A stretch of DNA of 64,000 nucleotides from Mannheimia bovis (lineage in GTDB: Bacteria > Pseudomonadota > Gammaproteobacteria > Enterobacterales > Pasteurellaceae): the NCBI RefSeq assembly GCF_014541205.1, contig NZ_CP061280.1, positions 1,752,798-1,816,797 of the forward strand. Direction: 5' to 3'. Under the pieces are notes generated by a model. That model saw only the letters and a list, made by a program, of their open reading frames with translations, had not been told where the DNA came from and searched no databases. Of the stretch, positions 1 to 9,366 are shown piece after piece (within the stretch, counting starts at the first letter, position 1; every line of letters begins with the position of its first letter). Both the position numbers and the translations under genes were made by a program.

Positions 1-543
1 TTCTTCGCTCGCTTCTTCCGCTGCAGTACGGACAATAAAGCCCCCCAATTCATCACAATAAGGCTCAACTAATGTTTTTAAACGCTCACGCTCCGCCTCA
101 CTTTCAATACGTTGTGAAACCCCAACGTGGCTATTTTCAGGCATAAAAACCAAATAGCGAGAAGGCAAGGTAATATCCGTTGTCAGTCTCGCCCCTTTTG
201 TACCAATCGGATCTTTAACGACTTGAACAACAATATCTTGCCCTTCACGCACAAGCTCGGCAATATCTTTTACCACAAATTGCTTTTTCTCATTTTCATC
301 AACACATTCGGTGTGAGAAACAATATCGGAAGCGTGCAAAAAAGCAGCTTTCTCCAAGCCGATATCCACAAAAGCAGACTGCATTCCGGGCAATACACGG
401 GTTACTCGCCCTTTGTAAATATTCCCCACAATACCACGTTTTGCTTCACGCTCAATGTGGAGTTCTTTTAATAAGCCGTTTTCAACCAATGCAACCCTTG
501 TTTCACTCGGGGTTACATTGACTAATAATTCTGTTCCACTCAT
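1..543 (-). CDS. rng: Ribonuclease G, N-terminal part (runs off the window)
   Basis: This is the first 181 codons of RNase G, the endoribonuclease that matures the 16S rRNA 5' end and decays some mRNAs in the cytoplasm. Translation from the ATG at 543 begins MSGTELLVNVTPSETRVALV, the usual start of the RNase E/G family. It continues into the S1-like RNA-binding region, with RGIVGNIYKGRVTRVLPGMQ near residues 36-55 and AFVDIGLEKAAFLH after it. The frame is open to base 1, so the catalytic DNase I-like part lies outside the window. The usual length is about 490 residues. Family assignment is firm; RNase E is unlikely because the N-terminus matches the shorter G form. Confidence 0.93.
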   Translation of the reverse strand, partial: MSGTELLVNVTPSETRVALVENGLLKELHIEREAKRGIVGNIYKGRVTRVLPGMQSAFVDIGLEKAAFLHASDIVSHTECVDENEKKQFVVKDIAELVREGQDIVVQVVKDPIGTKGARLTTDITLPSRYLVFMPENSHVGVSQRIESEAERERLKTLVEPYCDELGGFIVRTAAEEASEE

Positions 544-626
544 ATCTTATCTCTATATTTTAAACTGTTTAGAAGTTTACCATTTCATCATTAATAAAAC
601 AAAATCTTAGATAGATCTTACAAACA

Positions 627-690
627 ACAAGCGGTCATATTTCTCCAAGATTTTGCAAATGCAAAAAATTCTCAAAATATGACCACTTGT
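627..690. repeat. Inverted pair of DNA uptake signal sequences
   Basis: An exact USS core ACAAGCGGT (627-635) is followed by an oppositely oriented, one-mismatch copy, ACCACTTGT (682-690). AT-rich USS tails containing TTTTGCAAA lie between them. The pair can fold into a stem with a loop of about 45 bases just downstream of uvrA, so it may also terminate uvrA transcription. That double role is an inference. Confidence 0.7.
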
Positions 691-704
691 AACCTTTACT
701 TGAA

Positions 705-3533
705 TTATCCTTTTGCTAAGATCTCTTTTAGGAATCTTGCAGTGTGAGAACGTTTATCTTTAGCTACCTGTTCCGGTGTGCCTGTAGCAATAATCTCTCC
801 ACCACCGCTACCACCTTCAGGACCGAGATCGACAATCCAGTCTGCGGTTTTAATCACATCTAAATTATGTTCGATCACCACAATAGTATTGCCCTGATCA
901 CGCAAACGATGTAACACGCCAAGTAACTGTTTAATATCGGCAAAATGCAAGCCTGTAGTCGGTTCATCTAAAATGTACAGCGTTTTACCCGTATCTCGTT
1001 TTGAAAGCTCTGTCGCCAATTTCACACGTTGAGCTTCCCCACCTGAAAGCGTAGTAGAAGATTGACCTAAGCGGATATAAGATAGCCCTACGTCCATCAA
1101 GGTTTGTAGCTTACGAGCAATCATCGGCACAGGGGCAAAAAACTCCCTCGCCTCTTCCACTGTCATATCCAGCACTTGGTGAATGGTTTTGCCTTTATAG
1201 CGAATTTCCAGCGTTTCACGGTTATAACGCTTACCTTTACAGTGATCGCACGGCACATAAACATCGGGTAAGAAATGCATTTCCACCTTAATCACACCAT
1301 CACCTTGACAGGCTTCGCAGCGTCCACCACGCACATTGAAGCTAAAACGCCCTACGTTATAACCTCTTGCCCGAGCCTCTTGCGTACCTGCAAATAACTC
1401 ACGAATTGGGGTAAATAGCCCGGTGTAAGTGGCTGGATTTGAGCGAGGGGTTCGCCCAATCGGGCTTTGATCTATATCGATCACTTTATCAAAGTGAGCC
1501 AAGCCATCAATAGTTTCATAAGGAGCAACATCACTATTTTCTGCACGATTTAACGCATTTTGTGCCAGTGGGAATAAGGTATCGTTAATCAAAGTCGATT
1601 TGCCCGACCCCGAAACCCCTGTGATACAAGTAAACAAGCCAACCGGAATTTCCAGCTTTACCTTTTTCAAATTATTACCACTTGCTCCTGATAAAGTAAG
1701 CAATTTTGAACCATCATACGCTACTCTTTTAAGAGGAATTTCAATTTTTTGCTGACCTGAAAGGAATTGCCCCGTGACTGATTCCTCAATCTGCATAATT
1801 TCTTTAGCAGTGCCTTGTGCAATTACTTGACCGCCGTGAACTCCCGCTCCTGGTCCGATATCTACAATATGATCAGCGGCTCGAATGGCATCTTCATCGT
1901 GCTCTACCACAATCACCGTATTGCCTAAGTTACGCAAATGGATCAGTGTATTAAGCAGGCGTTCGTTATCTCGTTGATGTAAGCCTATAGAGGGTTCGTC
2001 CAATACATACATTACCCCAACTAAGCCTGCACCGATTTGGCTGGCGAGACGGATACGCTGTGCCTCACCACCTGAAAGGGTTTCTGCCGAACGAGAAAGT
2101 GAGAGATAATTCAAGCCCACGTTCACTAAAAACTGTAAACGCTCACGAATTTCTTTTAGGATCTTCTCAGCAATTTTCTCTTTTTGCCCAGAGAGTTTGA
2201 TTTCCTCAAAGAAAGCCAACGCTTCGCCAATGCTTTTTTCTGATACCATCGGTAAGTTAGTTTTATCAAGGAAAACATAACGGGCTTCACGACGCAAACG
2301 AGAGCCTTCACACTCCACGCAAGGGCGAGTATTGATATATTTCGCTAATTCATCTCGCACCGAGTTAGATTCGGTTTCTTTATAACGGCGAGCCATATTA
2401 TTTAACACACCTTCAAAAGCGTGTTTGCGTTTAACTTTATCGCCTCGATCATTGACATAAACAAACTCAATCTCTTCTTTCGTGCCGTTTAAGATGAGAT
2501 TTTGGTGTTTTTTCGATAACTGCCCGAATGGGGTTTCTAAATCAAATCCGTAATGTTCTGCAACCGCTTTAAGTAATCCGAAATAGTAGAAGCTGCGTCG
2601 ATCCCAACCTTTAATTGCCCCTGCAGCTAATGAAACATCATAATTTTGCACTACTTTCTTTTCATCAAAAAACTGCTCTACCCCTAAGCCATCGCAACTT
2701 GGGCAAGCTCCAGCAGGGTTATTAAATGAAAATAAGCGTGGCTCTAATTCCTGTAATGAATAGCCACAATGTGGGCAAGCAAAGCTCGATGAAAAGACAA
2801 TTTCTTCCGCATTTGGGTCGTCCATATCCGCAATAATCGCAGTTGAGCCTGATAAATCTAATGCAGTTTCAAACGATTCTGCTAAACGGGTTGCCAGATC
2901 GGCTCGTACTTTAAAACGATCCACTACTACTTCAATGGTGTGCTTTTTCTGAAGCTCTAACGCCGGAGGATCAGATAAATCACAAATTTCACCGTCAATT
3001 CTTGCCCTTAAGTAACCACTAGCGGTCAAATTTTCCAATAATTTTACGTGTTCGCCTTTGCGATCTTTCACCACCGGGGCAAGCAACATCAAACGTTTTC
3101 CTTCAGGCTCTTCCATTACTCTATCCACCATTTGTGAAATGGTTTGAGCGGCTAATGGCACATTGTGATCAGGACAGCGAGGCTCACCTACTCGAGCAAA
3201 TAATAAACGCAAATAGTCGTGAATTTCTGTTACTGTACCTACCGTAGAACGGGGGTTATGAGAGGTTGATTTTTGCTCAATAGAAATTGCAGGCGAAAGC
3301 CCCTCAATATGATCCACATCAGGCTTCTCCATTAAAGAAAGGAATTGACGAGCATATGCAGAAAGCGATTCTACATAACGGCGTTGCCCTTCAGCATAAA
3401 GTGTATCAAAGGCTAAAGAAGATTTACCTGAGCCGGAAAGCCCCGTGATGACAATAAATTTATCTCTCGGTAAGATTAAATTGATGTTTTTTAAGTTGTG
3501 CGTTCTTGCACCACGAATATCAATATGTTGCAT
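705..3533 (-). CDS. uvrA: Excinuclease ABC subunit A
   Basis: UvrA is the damage-sensing ATPase of nucleotide excision repair; it loads UvrB at DNA lesions. The 942-residue protein has two ABC ATPase units. The first Walker [10 protein letters not shown], is near residue 31, and a second, GVSGSGKST, lies in the C-terminal half. Both signature motifs are present (LSGGEAQRI and LSGGEAQRV). Zinc-binding cysteine pairs occur in CPHCGYS...CPSCDG and CEACQGDG...CDHCKG. A longer frame starts at 3548, but I chose the ATG at 3533: it follows an AGGA ribosome site by a few bases and gives [15 protein letters not shown], matching relatives. The gene is divergent from ssb across a probable SOS box. Confidence 0.97.
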   Translation of the reverse strand: MQHIDIRGARTHNLKNINLILPRDKFIVITGLSGSGKSSLAFDTLYAEGQRRYVESLSAYARQFLSLMEKPDVDHIEGLSPAISIEQKSTSHNPRSTVGTVTEIHDYLRLLFARVGEPRCPDHNVPLAAQTISQMVDRVMEEPEGKRLMLLAPVVKDRKGEHVKLLENLTASGYLRARIDGEICDLSDPPALELQKKHTIEVVVDRFKVRADLATRLAESFETALDLSGSTAIIADMDDPNAEEIVFSSSFACPHCGYSLQELEPRLFSFNNPAGACPSCDGLGVEQFFDEKKVVQNYDVSLAAGAIKGWDRRSFYYFGLLKAVAEHYGFDLETPFGQLSKKHQNLILNGTKEEIEFVYVNDRGDKVKRKHAFEGVLNNMARRYKETESNSVRDELAKYINTRPCVECEGSRLRREARYVFLDKTNLPMVSEKSIGEALAFFEEIKLSGQKEKIAEKILKEIRERLQFLVNVGLNYLSLSRSAETLSGGEAQRIRLASQIGAGLVGVMYVLDEPSIGLHQRDNERLLNTLIHLRNLGNTVIVVEHDEDAIRAADHIVDIGPGAGVHGGQVIAQGTAKEIMQIEESVTGQFLSGQQKIEIPLKRVAYDGSKLLTLSGASGNNLKKVKLEIPVGLFTCITGVSGSGKSTLINDTLFPLAQNALNRAENSDVAPYETIDGLAHFDKVIDIDQSPIGRTPRSNPATYTGLFTPIRELFAGTQEARARGYNVGRFSFNVRGGRCEACQGDGVIKVEMHFLPDVYVPCDHCKGKRYNRETLEIRYKGKTIHQVLDMTVEEAREFFAPVPMIARKLQTLMDVGLSYIRLGQSSTTLSGGEAQRVKLATELSKRDTGKTLYILDEPTTGLHFADIKQLLGVLHRLRDQGNTIVVIEHNLDVIKTADWIVDLGPEGGSGGGEIIATGTPEQVAKDKRSHTARFLKEILAKG

Positions 3534-3571
3534 ATTTCCTATATCCAATTATGTCCAGCACTATTTTCTAA

Positions 3572-3593
3572 ATTTTCGAGCATTATCGCATAT
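3572..3593. promoter_or_regulatory. Candidate CRP-S (Sxy-dependent CRP) site at ssb
   Basis: A 22-bp imperfect dyad with left half ATTTTCGAGCA and right half TTATCGCATAT. Both half-sites carry the C-G-A core that distinguishes competence CRP-S sites from canonical T-G-A CRP sites. In Haemophilus influenzae ssb belongs to the competence regulon, so the location is sensible. The dyad is imperfect and overlaps the likely uvrA -10 (3582-3587), so the call is tentative. Confidence 0.45.
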
Positions 3594-3603
3594 TTTGATA
3601 AAA

Positions 3604-3619
3604 CTGTACAAAATATCAG
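3604..3619. promoter_or_regulatory. LexA-type SOS box between uvrA and ssb
   Basis: CTGTACAAAATATCAG fits the CTGT-N8-ACAG consensus with one change (TCAG for ACAG). The well-known E. coli uvrA-ssb box also ends in TCAG. A uvrA promoter can be read on the minus strand: TTGTAC (3611-3606) falls inside the box as -35, then an 18-bp spacer and GATAAT (3587-3582). LexA binding would therefore block uvrA directly. For ssb a -10-like TAGAAT lies at 3651-3656. Confidence 0.8.
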
Positions 3620-3695
3620 TTTTTCAGTGTTCAATAAGTTAATTTTCGGGTAGAATACTCCACAATTTTGTATAAAAGCATAGAAAGAGGATTTT

Positions 3696-4214
3696 ATGGC
3701 TGGTATTAACAAAGTAATTATCGTAGGTAACTTGGGTAACGACCCGGAAATGCGTACAATGCCAAACGGCGAAGCAGTTGCAAATATTAGTGTTGCAACA
3801 TCAGAAAGCTGGACAGATAAAAACACTGGCGAACGCCGTGAAGTAACCGAATGGCATCGTATTGTGTTCTACCGTCGTCAAGCAGAAGTTTGTGGTCAAT
3901 ATTTACGTAAAGGCTCACAAGTTTATGTAGAAGGTCGTTTAAGAACCCGTAAATGGCAAGACCAAAACGGGCAAGATCGCTACACTACCGAAATTCAAGG
4001 CGATGTATTACAAATGTTAGGTAGTCGTCAAGGCAACGATATGGGTGGACAACCGAGTGGTTGGGGTAATTCAGCACCTGCGGGTAATAGCTATAATCAA
4101 GGCAATAGTAATTATGGTTATAACCAAACTTCAAGTTCAGCACCACAGCAATCTAAACCTGTTCCACAAGCTGAGCCTGCAATGAATAACTTTGATGATG
4201 ATATTCCGTTCTAA
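3696..4214 (+). CDS. ssb: Single-stranded DNA-binding protein
   Basis: SSB coats single-stranded DNA during replication, repair and recombination, and probably protects DNA taken up by transformation. The 172-residue protein begins [20 protein letters not shown]. It carries the OB fold in about the first 110 residues ([31 protein letters not shown]). A flexible Gln/Gly/Ser-rich linker follows, then the acidic tip DDDIPF that recruits partner proteins. Length and order are standard. It is divergent from uvrA, with an SOS box and a candidate competence CRP-S site upstream. Confidence 0.97.
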   Translation: MAGINKVIIVGNLGNDPEMRTMPNGEAVANISVATSESWTDKNTGERREVTEWHRIVFYRRQAEVCGQYLRKGSQVYVEGRLRTRKWQDQNGQDRYTTEIQGDVLQMLGSRQGNDMGGQPSGWGNSAPAGNSYNQGNSNYGYNQTSSSAPQQSKPVPQAEPAMNNFDDDIPF

Positions 4215-4217
4215 TCA

Positions 4218-4300
4218 TTAATCAGTTTATAAGCAAAATGTGATCTGCACACCAAAAGTTGAGTAAAACCGACTGATTAAGGTGCAGATTTTTATTTTTA
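4218..4300 (+). terminator. ssb terminator with crossing complementary segments
   Basis: ATCTGCAC (4243-4250) pairs with GTGCAGAT (4282-4289), and the right arm runs straight into TTTTATTTTTAT, as in an intrinsic terminator. A second perfect 9-bp pairing, TTAATCAGT (4218-4226) with ACTGATTAA (4272-4280), interleaves with the first. The RNA could form a pseudoknot or two alternative folds. The structure lies between ssb and the next gene on the same strand. Confidence 0.65.
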
Positions 4301-4313
4301 TCTAACATCTATT

Positions 4314-5606
4314 ATGAATTTATTTGAAGCAATTTTAATTTTGATTGCACTTATTATCATTAGTGCAATTATTTCCTCTGCTGAAATATCTCTAGCCGGA
4401 GCGAGAAAACTTAAATTACAGCAACTGGCAAATGAAGGAAACACAAAAGCGAGCCAAGTGCTGAAATTACAGGAACAACCGGGGCGGTTCATCACTGTTG
4501 TGCAAATCGGCTTAAATATGGTAGCGATTTTAGGTGGAGTAATCGGTGAGAGCATTGTTAGCCCTTTTGTCTATTCTCTACTTTCTCAATATAGCCAAGC
4601 AGAATGGGTTGAAAGTGCAAGCTCTTGGTTAGCCTTCATTTTTGTAACGGTAGCTTTTATTTTATTTGCCGATCTTATTCCTAAACGACTAGCAATGGCA
4701 AATCCGGAAAAAATTGCCTTGCGAACAATAGGAATAATGACCTTTTCAATCATTATATTTAAACCTTTAGTTTGGGTGTTTGACACTATTGCAAATGCGA
4801 TTTTCAAACTGTTTCGAGTACCAACTATTCGAGAAGATAATATGACTTCTGAGGATATTTTTGCAGTAGTTGATGCCGGGGCTCAAGCCGGGATTGTCAA
4901 AGAACAAGAGCAATACTTGATTGAAAATATCTTTGAAATGCAACAACGTACTGTTACCTCCACAATGACAACACGTGAAAATATTGTTTTCTTGGATCAA
5001 ACTTTCAATAGGGATCAAGTGCTTGAAACCGTAAAAGCAAATTCTCACTCTAAGCTATTAATTTGTGATAAATCTATCGATAAAATTTTAGGCTATGTTG
5101 AAACCCATAACATTTTAACGCTTTACCTACAAGAGAAGCAGGTAAAACTGACTGATCCGGCTATTCTGCGTAAATCACTGTTTATTCCGGATACACTCTC
5201 TTTATATGAAGTTTTAGAACTCTTTAAATCAACCGGTGAAGATTTTGCCGTTATTGTGAATGAATATGCATTAGTAGTGGGTATTGTTACCCTAAATGAT
5301 GTAATGAGTATTGTAATGGGTGAGCTGGTTTCTCACGAAGAAGAGCAAATTGTTCAGCGTAATGAACATTCTTGGTTGATTGATGGGGCAACTCCACTAG
5401 AAGATGTAATGCGAGCCTTAGAGATTGCTGAGTTCCCAAATGCAGAAAACTACGAAACCATCGCGGGATTTATGATGTACATTTTACGCAAAATTCCAAA
5501 GAAAACCGATTTTGTGTTATGGGATAAATATAAGTTTGAAATTATTGATACCGATAACTTCAAAATCGATCAAGTGATGGTTTCGATCCGAAATGATGTG
5601 ATGTAG
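4314..5606 (+). CDS. ytfL: CNNM/CBS-domain inner-membrane protein, YtfL (PaeA) type
   Basis: A 430-residue member of the UPF0053 / CorC-HlyC family. Colinear motifs along the whole length match E. coli YtfL/PaeA, which has been linked to cadaverine and putrescine export. The N-terminal CNNM membrane domain has hydrophobic segments near residues 5-25, 60-85, 100-120 and 140-160, with the helix SAEISLAGARKLKLQ. A pair of CBS domains follows at about 205-330, containing EDFAVIVNEYALVVGIVTLND. The C-terminal CorC_HlyC domain contains SWLIDGATPLEDVMRALEI. Transport of polyamines is taken from the family; this sequence does not prove it. Confidence 0.88.
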   Translation: MNLFEAILILIALIIISAIISSAEISLAGARKLKLQQLANEGNTKASQVLKLQEQPGRFITVVQIGLNMVAILGGVIGESIVSPFVYSLLSQYSQAEWVESASSWLAFIFVTVAFILFADLIPKRLAMANPEKIALRTIGIMTFSIIIFKPLVWVFDTIANAIFKLFRVPTIREDNMTSEDIFAVVDAGAQAGIVKEQEQYLIENIFEMQQRTVTSTMTTRENIVFLDQTFNRDQVLETVKANSHSKLLICDKSIDKILGYVETHNILTLYLQEKQVKLTDPAILRKSLFIPDTLSLYEVLELFKSTGEDFAVIVNEYALVVGIVTLNDVMSIVMGELVSHEEEQIVQRNEHSWLIDGATPLEDVMRALEIAEFPNAENYETIAGFMMYILRKIPKKTDFVLWDKYKFEIIDTDNFKIDQVMVSIRNDVM

Positions 5607-5615
5607 CAAATTTAT

Positions 5616-5640
5616 GGGCGAGTGGAACTCGCCCTATACT
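5616..5640 (+). terminator. GGGCGA-type hairpin after ytfL
   Basis: GGGCGAGT (5616-5623) and ACTCGCCC (5627-5634) form an 8-bp stem with a 3-base loop, followed by TATACTTAAG. It sits just after the ytfL stop and downstream of the decayed bioB, so it may serve both converging genes. The T-tract is weak. Similar GGGCGA stems occur at 38625 and 63360. Confidence 0.55.
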
Positions 5641-5691
5641 TAAGTTTAAACAATTTGCAAAATTTTCGTAAAATTCAACCGCTTGTATTCG

Positions 5692-6421
5692 TCAACTCCT
5701 TTCTTCATATTGTAATAGATATAAATTCAATTTATCCATTAGCTGACGGTCATAATCTTCTTCCGGATTTTCTGTGGTCGGTTTTCATTCATACCCACAA
5801 TACCGCCACAACATACTTTTAAGCCTGCATTACGTACTTTGCCTAAGGTATCCATTCTGTATTCGTGATTGCGTGTGTGGATAATTTGATTATAGCGTTC
5901 AGGATCGGTATCTAAATTGTGATTATAATAATCCAAGCCTGCTTCTTTTAATTCTTCCGCCATTCCTTCTTCAAGCATTCCAAACGTACCGCAAGTTTCT
6001 AACCCCAATGCTTTCACTGCCCCAACAATTTCAGATACCACTTTAATATCTCTTGGTTTTGGTCCTCGCCAAGCAGCGCCCATACAAAAACGGCTTGCTC
6101 CTCTTTCTTTGGCAATTTTGGCTTTTGCAACAATGGTGTCAATATCTAGCATTGTCTGCTTTTCCAGTCCGGTATCATAGCGGGCAGATTGTGGACAATA
6201 TTCACAATCTTCTGGGCAACCACCTGTTTTAATAGAAAGTAAAGTTGAAAGCTGAATAGCATTTGCATCAAAATTTTCTCGATGAATTTGAGCAGCTTTA
6301 AATACTAAATCCATAAACGGCATATCAAAAAGTGCTCCACTTGGCATTTTCGCCAATATTGAGCTGTTGGGTGTGGTATAAGTTCATCTTTTGGTTTGAG
6401 CCTTAGCTGGAATGTTGTCAT
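5692..6421 (-). pseudogene. bioB: Biotin synthase, internally deleted and frameshifted
   Basis: BioB inserts sulfur into dethiobiotin in the last step of biotin synthesis. Pieces of it are read in three frames. The start (ATG at 6421, behind GGAGAG) encodes [20 protein letters not shown] and continues to CQVEH. Near 6325-6335 one base is missing, and the frame switches to [15 protein letters not shown]. That frame keeps the radical-SAM cysteines ([12 protein letters not shown]) and runs to GGIVGMNE. It then jumps, in a third frame, to the protein's C-terminal motif [19 protein letters not shown], ending at 5692. About 90-100 residues (GMNE to NPEED), including much of the C-terminal half of the barrel, are gone. 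Normal length is about 330 residues. The remnant is almost certainly inactive. Confidence 0.9.
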
Positions 6422-6440
6422 TTACTCTCCTTTTATACAA

Positions 6441-6472
6441 AAGGACTAAACCTTGCAAAAGGTTTAGTCCTT
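6441..6472. terminator. Hairpin between pckA and the bioB remnant
   Basis: AAGGACTAAACC (6441-6452) and GGTTTAGTCCTT (6461-6472) form a perfect 12-bp stem with an 8-base loop. It follows the pckA stop by about 30 bases and precedes the bioB start. The tail on the minus strand (TTGTATAAAA) is not a strong T-run, so termination of pckA may be partial. Confidence 0.65.
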
Positions 6473-6500
6473 GAAATATTTAATTATTTTAAATTACAAA

Positions 6501-8108
6501 TTATAATTTTGGACCTGCCGCAATTAATGCTTTACCTTCATCATTTGTTGCATATTTTTCGAAGTTTTTCACAAATCTACCAGCTAAGTCTTCTGCTTTC
6601 GCTTGCCATTGTGCTTTGTCTTCGTAAGTATTGCGAGGATCTAAAATATTGGTATCAACACCAGGTAATGCTGTTGGAATAGCTAAATCAAAGATTGGTA
6701 AGCTACCCATTTCCGCTTTATCGATTGAGCCATCTAAAATTGCATCAATGATACCACGTGTATCTTTAATTGAGATACGTTTACCAGTACCGTTCCAACC
6801 AGTGTTCACTAAGTAAGCTTCTGCACCGGCTGCTTCCATACGTTTCACTAACACTTCAGCATATTGTGTTGGATGTAGAGATAAGAACGCAGCACCGAAA
6901 CAAGCTGAGAATGTAGGGGTTGGCTCAGTAATACCACGCTCTGTACCAGCTAATTTCGCAGTAAAGCCTGATAAGAAGTAGTATTTTGTTTGCTCTGGTG
7001 TAAGTTTAGATACCGGAGGCAACACACCGAACGCATCAGCAGTTAAGAAAATCACTTTTTTCGCATGCCCTGCTTTTGATGGCACTGCAATATTATCAAT
7101 GTGATAAATCGGATAGCTTACACGTGTATTTTCAGTTTTTGATTTATCATCAAAATCAATAGTACCATCTTCACGCACAACCACGTTTTCTAATAACGCA
7201 TCACGACGGATTGCTCGGTAAATATCCGGCTCATTTTCGATAGAAAGGTTGATAGTTTTCGCATAGCAACCACCTTCGTAGTTAAATACGCCGTTTTCGT
7301 CCCAACCGTGTTCGTCATCACCGATTAATTTACGTTTTGGATCGGTTGATAATGTGGTTTTACCTGTTCCTGATAAACCAAAGAATACGGCAACATCACC
7401 TTCTTCACCCACGTTTGCAGAACAGTGCATTGATGCAACACCTTTAAGTGGTAAGAAGTAGTTCATCATTGAGAATAAACCTTTTTTCATCTCACCGCCG
7501 TACCAAGTACCACCAATGATTTGTACACCTTCTGTGATATTAAATGCCACAAAGTTTTCAGAATTTAAACCTTGCTCTTTCCAATTCGGGTTAGTTACTT
7601 GAGAACCATTCATTACCACGAAATCAGGTTTGAAATCTTTCAACTCTTCTTCTGTTGGGCGAATAAACATATTTTTCACGAAGTGTGCTTGCCAAGCCAC
7701 TTGCGTAATAATACGCACATTGATACGATGTTCCGGGCTTGCACCACAGAATGCATCAATAATGAACAAGCGTTTGTTTGAAAGCTCATCAGTTACTAAA
7801 CCTTTTAGGCTTTGCCACGTTGATTGGTTCATCGGCTTATTATCATTTTTAGCCGCATCAGATGTCCACCAAACAGTATCTTTTGTTTTTTCATCTAAAA
7901 CGATGTATTTGTCTTTTGGAGAACGACCGGTAAAAATACCTGTATCAACAGCTACTGCACCTAAGTTTGTTAAAACACCTTTTTCATAACCTTGAAGATC
8001 TGATTTCATTTCTTCTTCAAACAGTTGCTCATAGCTAGGGTTACGAACGATTTCTTTAACATTTGTAATACCTAAGTCTGCAAGTTCTTGTTCAATACGA
8101 TTTAACAT
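6501..8108 (-). CDS. pckA: Phosphoenolpyruvate carboxykinase (ATP)
   Basis: PckA interconverts oxaloacetate and phosphoenolpyruvate using ATP. In Pasteurellaceae it also works as a CO2-fixing anaplerotic step toward succinate. The 535-residue protein carries the kinase motif [11 protein letters not shown] near residue 250, the metal/substrate motif GDDEHGW, and the N-terminal RSPKDKYIV segment. A longer open frame reaches 8189, but the ATG at 8108 gives [14 protein letters not shown] and follows GAGG by 8 bases. A -10 (TATAAT on the minus strand, 8154-8149) lies upstream of this ATG, which rules out the longer start. A CRP-like site is centred about 41 bases before the inferred transcript start. 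Confidence 0.97.
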   Translation of the reverse strand: MLNRIEQELADLGITNVKEIVRNPSYEQLFEEEMKSDLQGYEKGVLTNLGAVAVDTGIFTGRSPKDKYIVLDEKTKDTVWWTSDAAKNDNKPMNQSTWQSLKGLVTDELSNKRLFIIDAFCGASPEHRINVRIITQVAWQAHFVKNMFIRPTEEELKDFKPDFVVMNGSQVTNPNWKEQGLNSENFVAFNITEGVQIIGGTWYGGEMKKGLFSMMNYFLPLKGVASMHCSANVGEEGDVAVFFGLSGTGKTTLSTDPKRKLIGDDEHGWDENGVFNYEGGCYAKTINLSIENEPDIYRAIRRDALLENVVVREDGTIDFDDKSKTENTRVSYPIYHIDNIAVPSKAGHAKKVIFLTADAFGVLPPVSKLTPEQTKYYFLSGFTAKLAGTERGITEPTPTFSACFGAAFLSLHPTQYAEVLVKRMEAAGAEAYLVNTGWNGTGKRISIKDTRGIIDAILDGSIDKAEMGSLPIFDLAIPTALPGVDTNILDPRNTYEDKAQWQAKAEDLAGRFVKNFEKYATNDEGKALIAAGPKL

Positions 8109-8148
8109 AGTAATTACCTCATAATAGTTATAAAATTCAACTGTGCCT

Positions 8149-8190
8149 ATTATACTCAAATGAAATAAAAAAAATGTTACATACTTCAAA
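8149..8190 (-). promoter_or_regulatory. pckA promoter with candidate class II CRP site
   Basis: On the minus strand a perfect TATAAT lies at 8154-8149. Upstream is TTTGAAGTATGTAACA (8190-8175), which matches TGTGA-N6-TCACA at 8 of 10 positions. Its centre is about 41 bases upstream of the start expected from the -10, the classic class II spacing. No good -35 is visible, as is usual for CRP-dependent promoters. Confidence 0.6.
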
Positions 8191-8291
8191 TTTTTGAAAT
8201 TTTTCTCCTAAATTTAACAAAATTTCTATATTTTTTTGTTTTACATCAAATTTTAAAATGGATTCAGGCTTGTCAAACCAGAAATTTTGCT

Positions 8292-8349
8292 ACAAGCGGT
8301 AAGAAATTTAGGATTTTTTGCAAATTCAAGGTAAAATCTGACCGCTTGT
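8292..8349. repeat. Inverted USS pair between pckA and ftsB
   Basis: Exact cores ACAAGCGGT (8292-8300) and ACCGCTTGT (8341-8349) face each other across 40 bp containing TTTTTTGCAAATT. Because pckA and ftsB are divergent, this pair is not placed to terminate either gene. It lies 30 bp before the ftsB start. Confidence 0.8.
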
Positions 8350-8378
8350 ACTTATCATTTAAAACAAAGAGAAAATAA

Positions 8379-8657
8379 ATGCGTTTATTGATTATTTTTT
8401 TTGCCTTCCTACTCTGCTTTTTCCAATATAGTTTTTGGTTTGGCAAAAATGGGTGGACAGATTACCAAGAGCTTCAAGAGGAAGTTTCTGCTTTAAAAGA
8501 AGAGAATGAGAGATTAACCGCTCGCAATAAACTGATTGAAGCAGAAATCTATGACTTAAAAAATGGGGTAGATGCACTTGAAGAGCGTGCCAGACTTGAA
8601 CGTGAAATGGTAAAAGAGAATGAAATGTTCTACCGTATCGTGCCAAAAAATAAATAA
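8379..8657 (+). CDS. ftsB: Cell division protein FtsB
   Basis: FtsB links FtsL and FtsQ in the divisome at the septum. The 92-residue protein has the family layout: a short cytoplasmic start, one membrane helix at residues 3-20 ([20 protein letters not shown]), then a periplasmic coiled coil (about 28-65, [19 protein letters not shown]) and a charged tail with [20 protein letters not shown]. It is the first gene of ftsB-ispD-ispF, 8 bp before ispD, the standard gammaproteobacterial order. Confidence 0.95.
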   Translation: MRLLIIFFAFLLCFFQYSFWFGKNGWTDYQELQEEVSALKEENERLTARNKLIEAEIYDLKNGVDALEERARLEREMVKENEMFYRIVPKNK

Positions 8658-8665
8658 AAACATTT

Positions 8666-9349
8666 ATGAAAAGAAAAATTTTTGCGGTTATTCCTGCTTC
8701 AGGCGTAGGCAGCCGAATGCAGGCAGACAAACCAAAACAATATTTAACATTAAAAGGGAAAACCATTTTAGAACATACGGTTTCCCTTTTTCTTGATCAC
8801 CCTAAAATTGCCAAAGTGATTGTGGCGGTAGCAAAAGATGATCCTTTCTATACCGAAATTGCATTACTCAAATCGCCCCAAATCCAAATTGTGTTTGGTG
8901 GCGAAACACGAGCAGATTCCGTATTCAATGCGTTAAACGCCATTGAGGATGAAAATGCTTGGGCGTTAGTTCACGATGCTGCTCGCCCCTGCCTCAAGCG
9001 GTCGGATTTAGATAAACTTTTGCAAATTGAAGATGAGCGAGGGGGCATTTTAGCCACTCCTGCCATTGATACAATGAAGCGAGCCAATGGTACACAAATT
9101 TTGCATACAGAAGATCGCTCAACCTTATGGCACGCTTTAACGCCACAATTCTTTCCTGCCAAGAAGCTAAAAACTGCGTTAGAGACAGCCTTTAGCAAAA
9201 GGCAAATTGTAACAGATGAAGCCTCTGCTATGGAGCTAAGCGGCTACCAACCACAACTTGTTGCCGGCAGAAGCGATAATATCAAAATTACCCGCCCGGA
9301 AGATTTAGCCTTAGCAGAGTTTTACCTCACTCATCACTCTAGCTTATAA
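8666..9349 (+). CDS. ispD: 2-C-methyl-D-erythritol 4-phosphate cytidylyltransferase
   Basis: IspD joins CTP to methylerythritol phosphate in the non-mevalonate isoprenoid pathway. The 227-residue protein shows the nucleotide-binding loop PASGVGSRM at residues 10-18 followed by KPKQYL. It also has [13 protein letters not shown], the VHDAARPCL segment, and a C-terminal [14 protein letters not shown]. The usual PAAGxG is PASGxG here, a conservative change. It is 17 bp before ispF, probably cotranscribed. The isoprenoids made feed undecaprenyl synthesis by UppS further along. Confidence 0.96.
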   Translation: MKRKIFAVIPASGVGSRMQADKPKQYLTLKGKTILEHTVSLFLDHPKIAKVIVAVAKDDPFYTEIALLKSPQIQIVFGGETRADSVFNALNAIEDENAWALVHDAARPCLKRSDLDKLLQIEDERGGILATPAIDTMKRANGTQILHTEDRSTLWHALTPQFFPAKKLKTALETAFSKRQIVTDEASAMELSGYQPQLVAGRSDNIKITRPEDLALAEFYLTHHSSL

Positions 9350-9366
9350 ATTTGGAGAAATAATAT

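Noticed and set aside
127-471. 114-residue plus-strand open frame
   Set aside because: It is antisense to rng, whose minus-strand translation is a clear RNase G. The plus-strand frame shows no family features.
5739-6356. Intact 205-residue radical-SAM protein
   Set aside because: Both flanks contain further pieces of the same biotin synthase in other frames, so this is a fragment of a broken bioB.
8221-8260. Second CRP site (TTTG-N8-CAAA) upstream of pckA
   Set aside because: Lacks the TGTGA/TCACA cores; best explained as AT-rich sequence.
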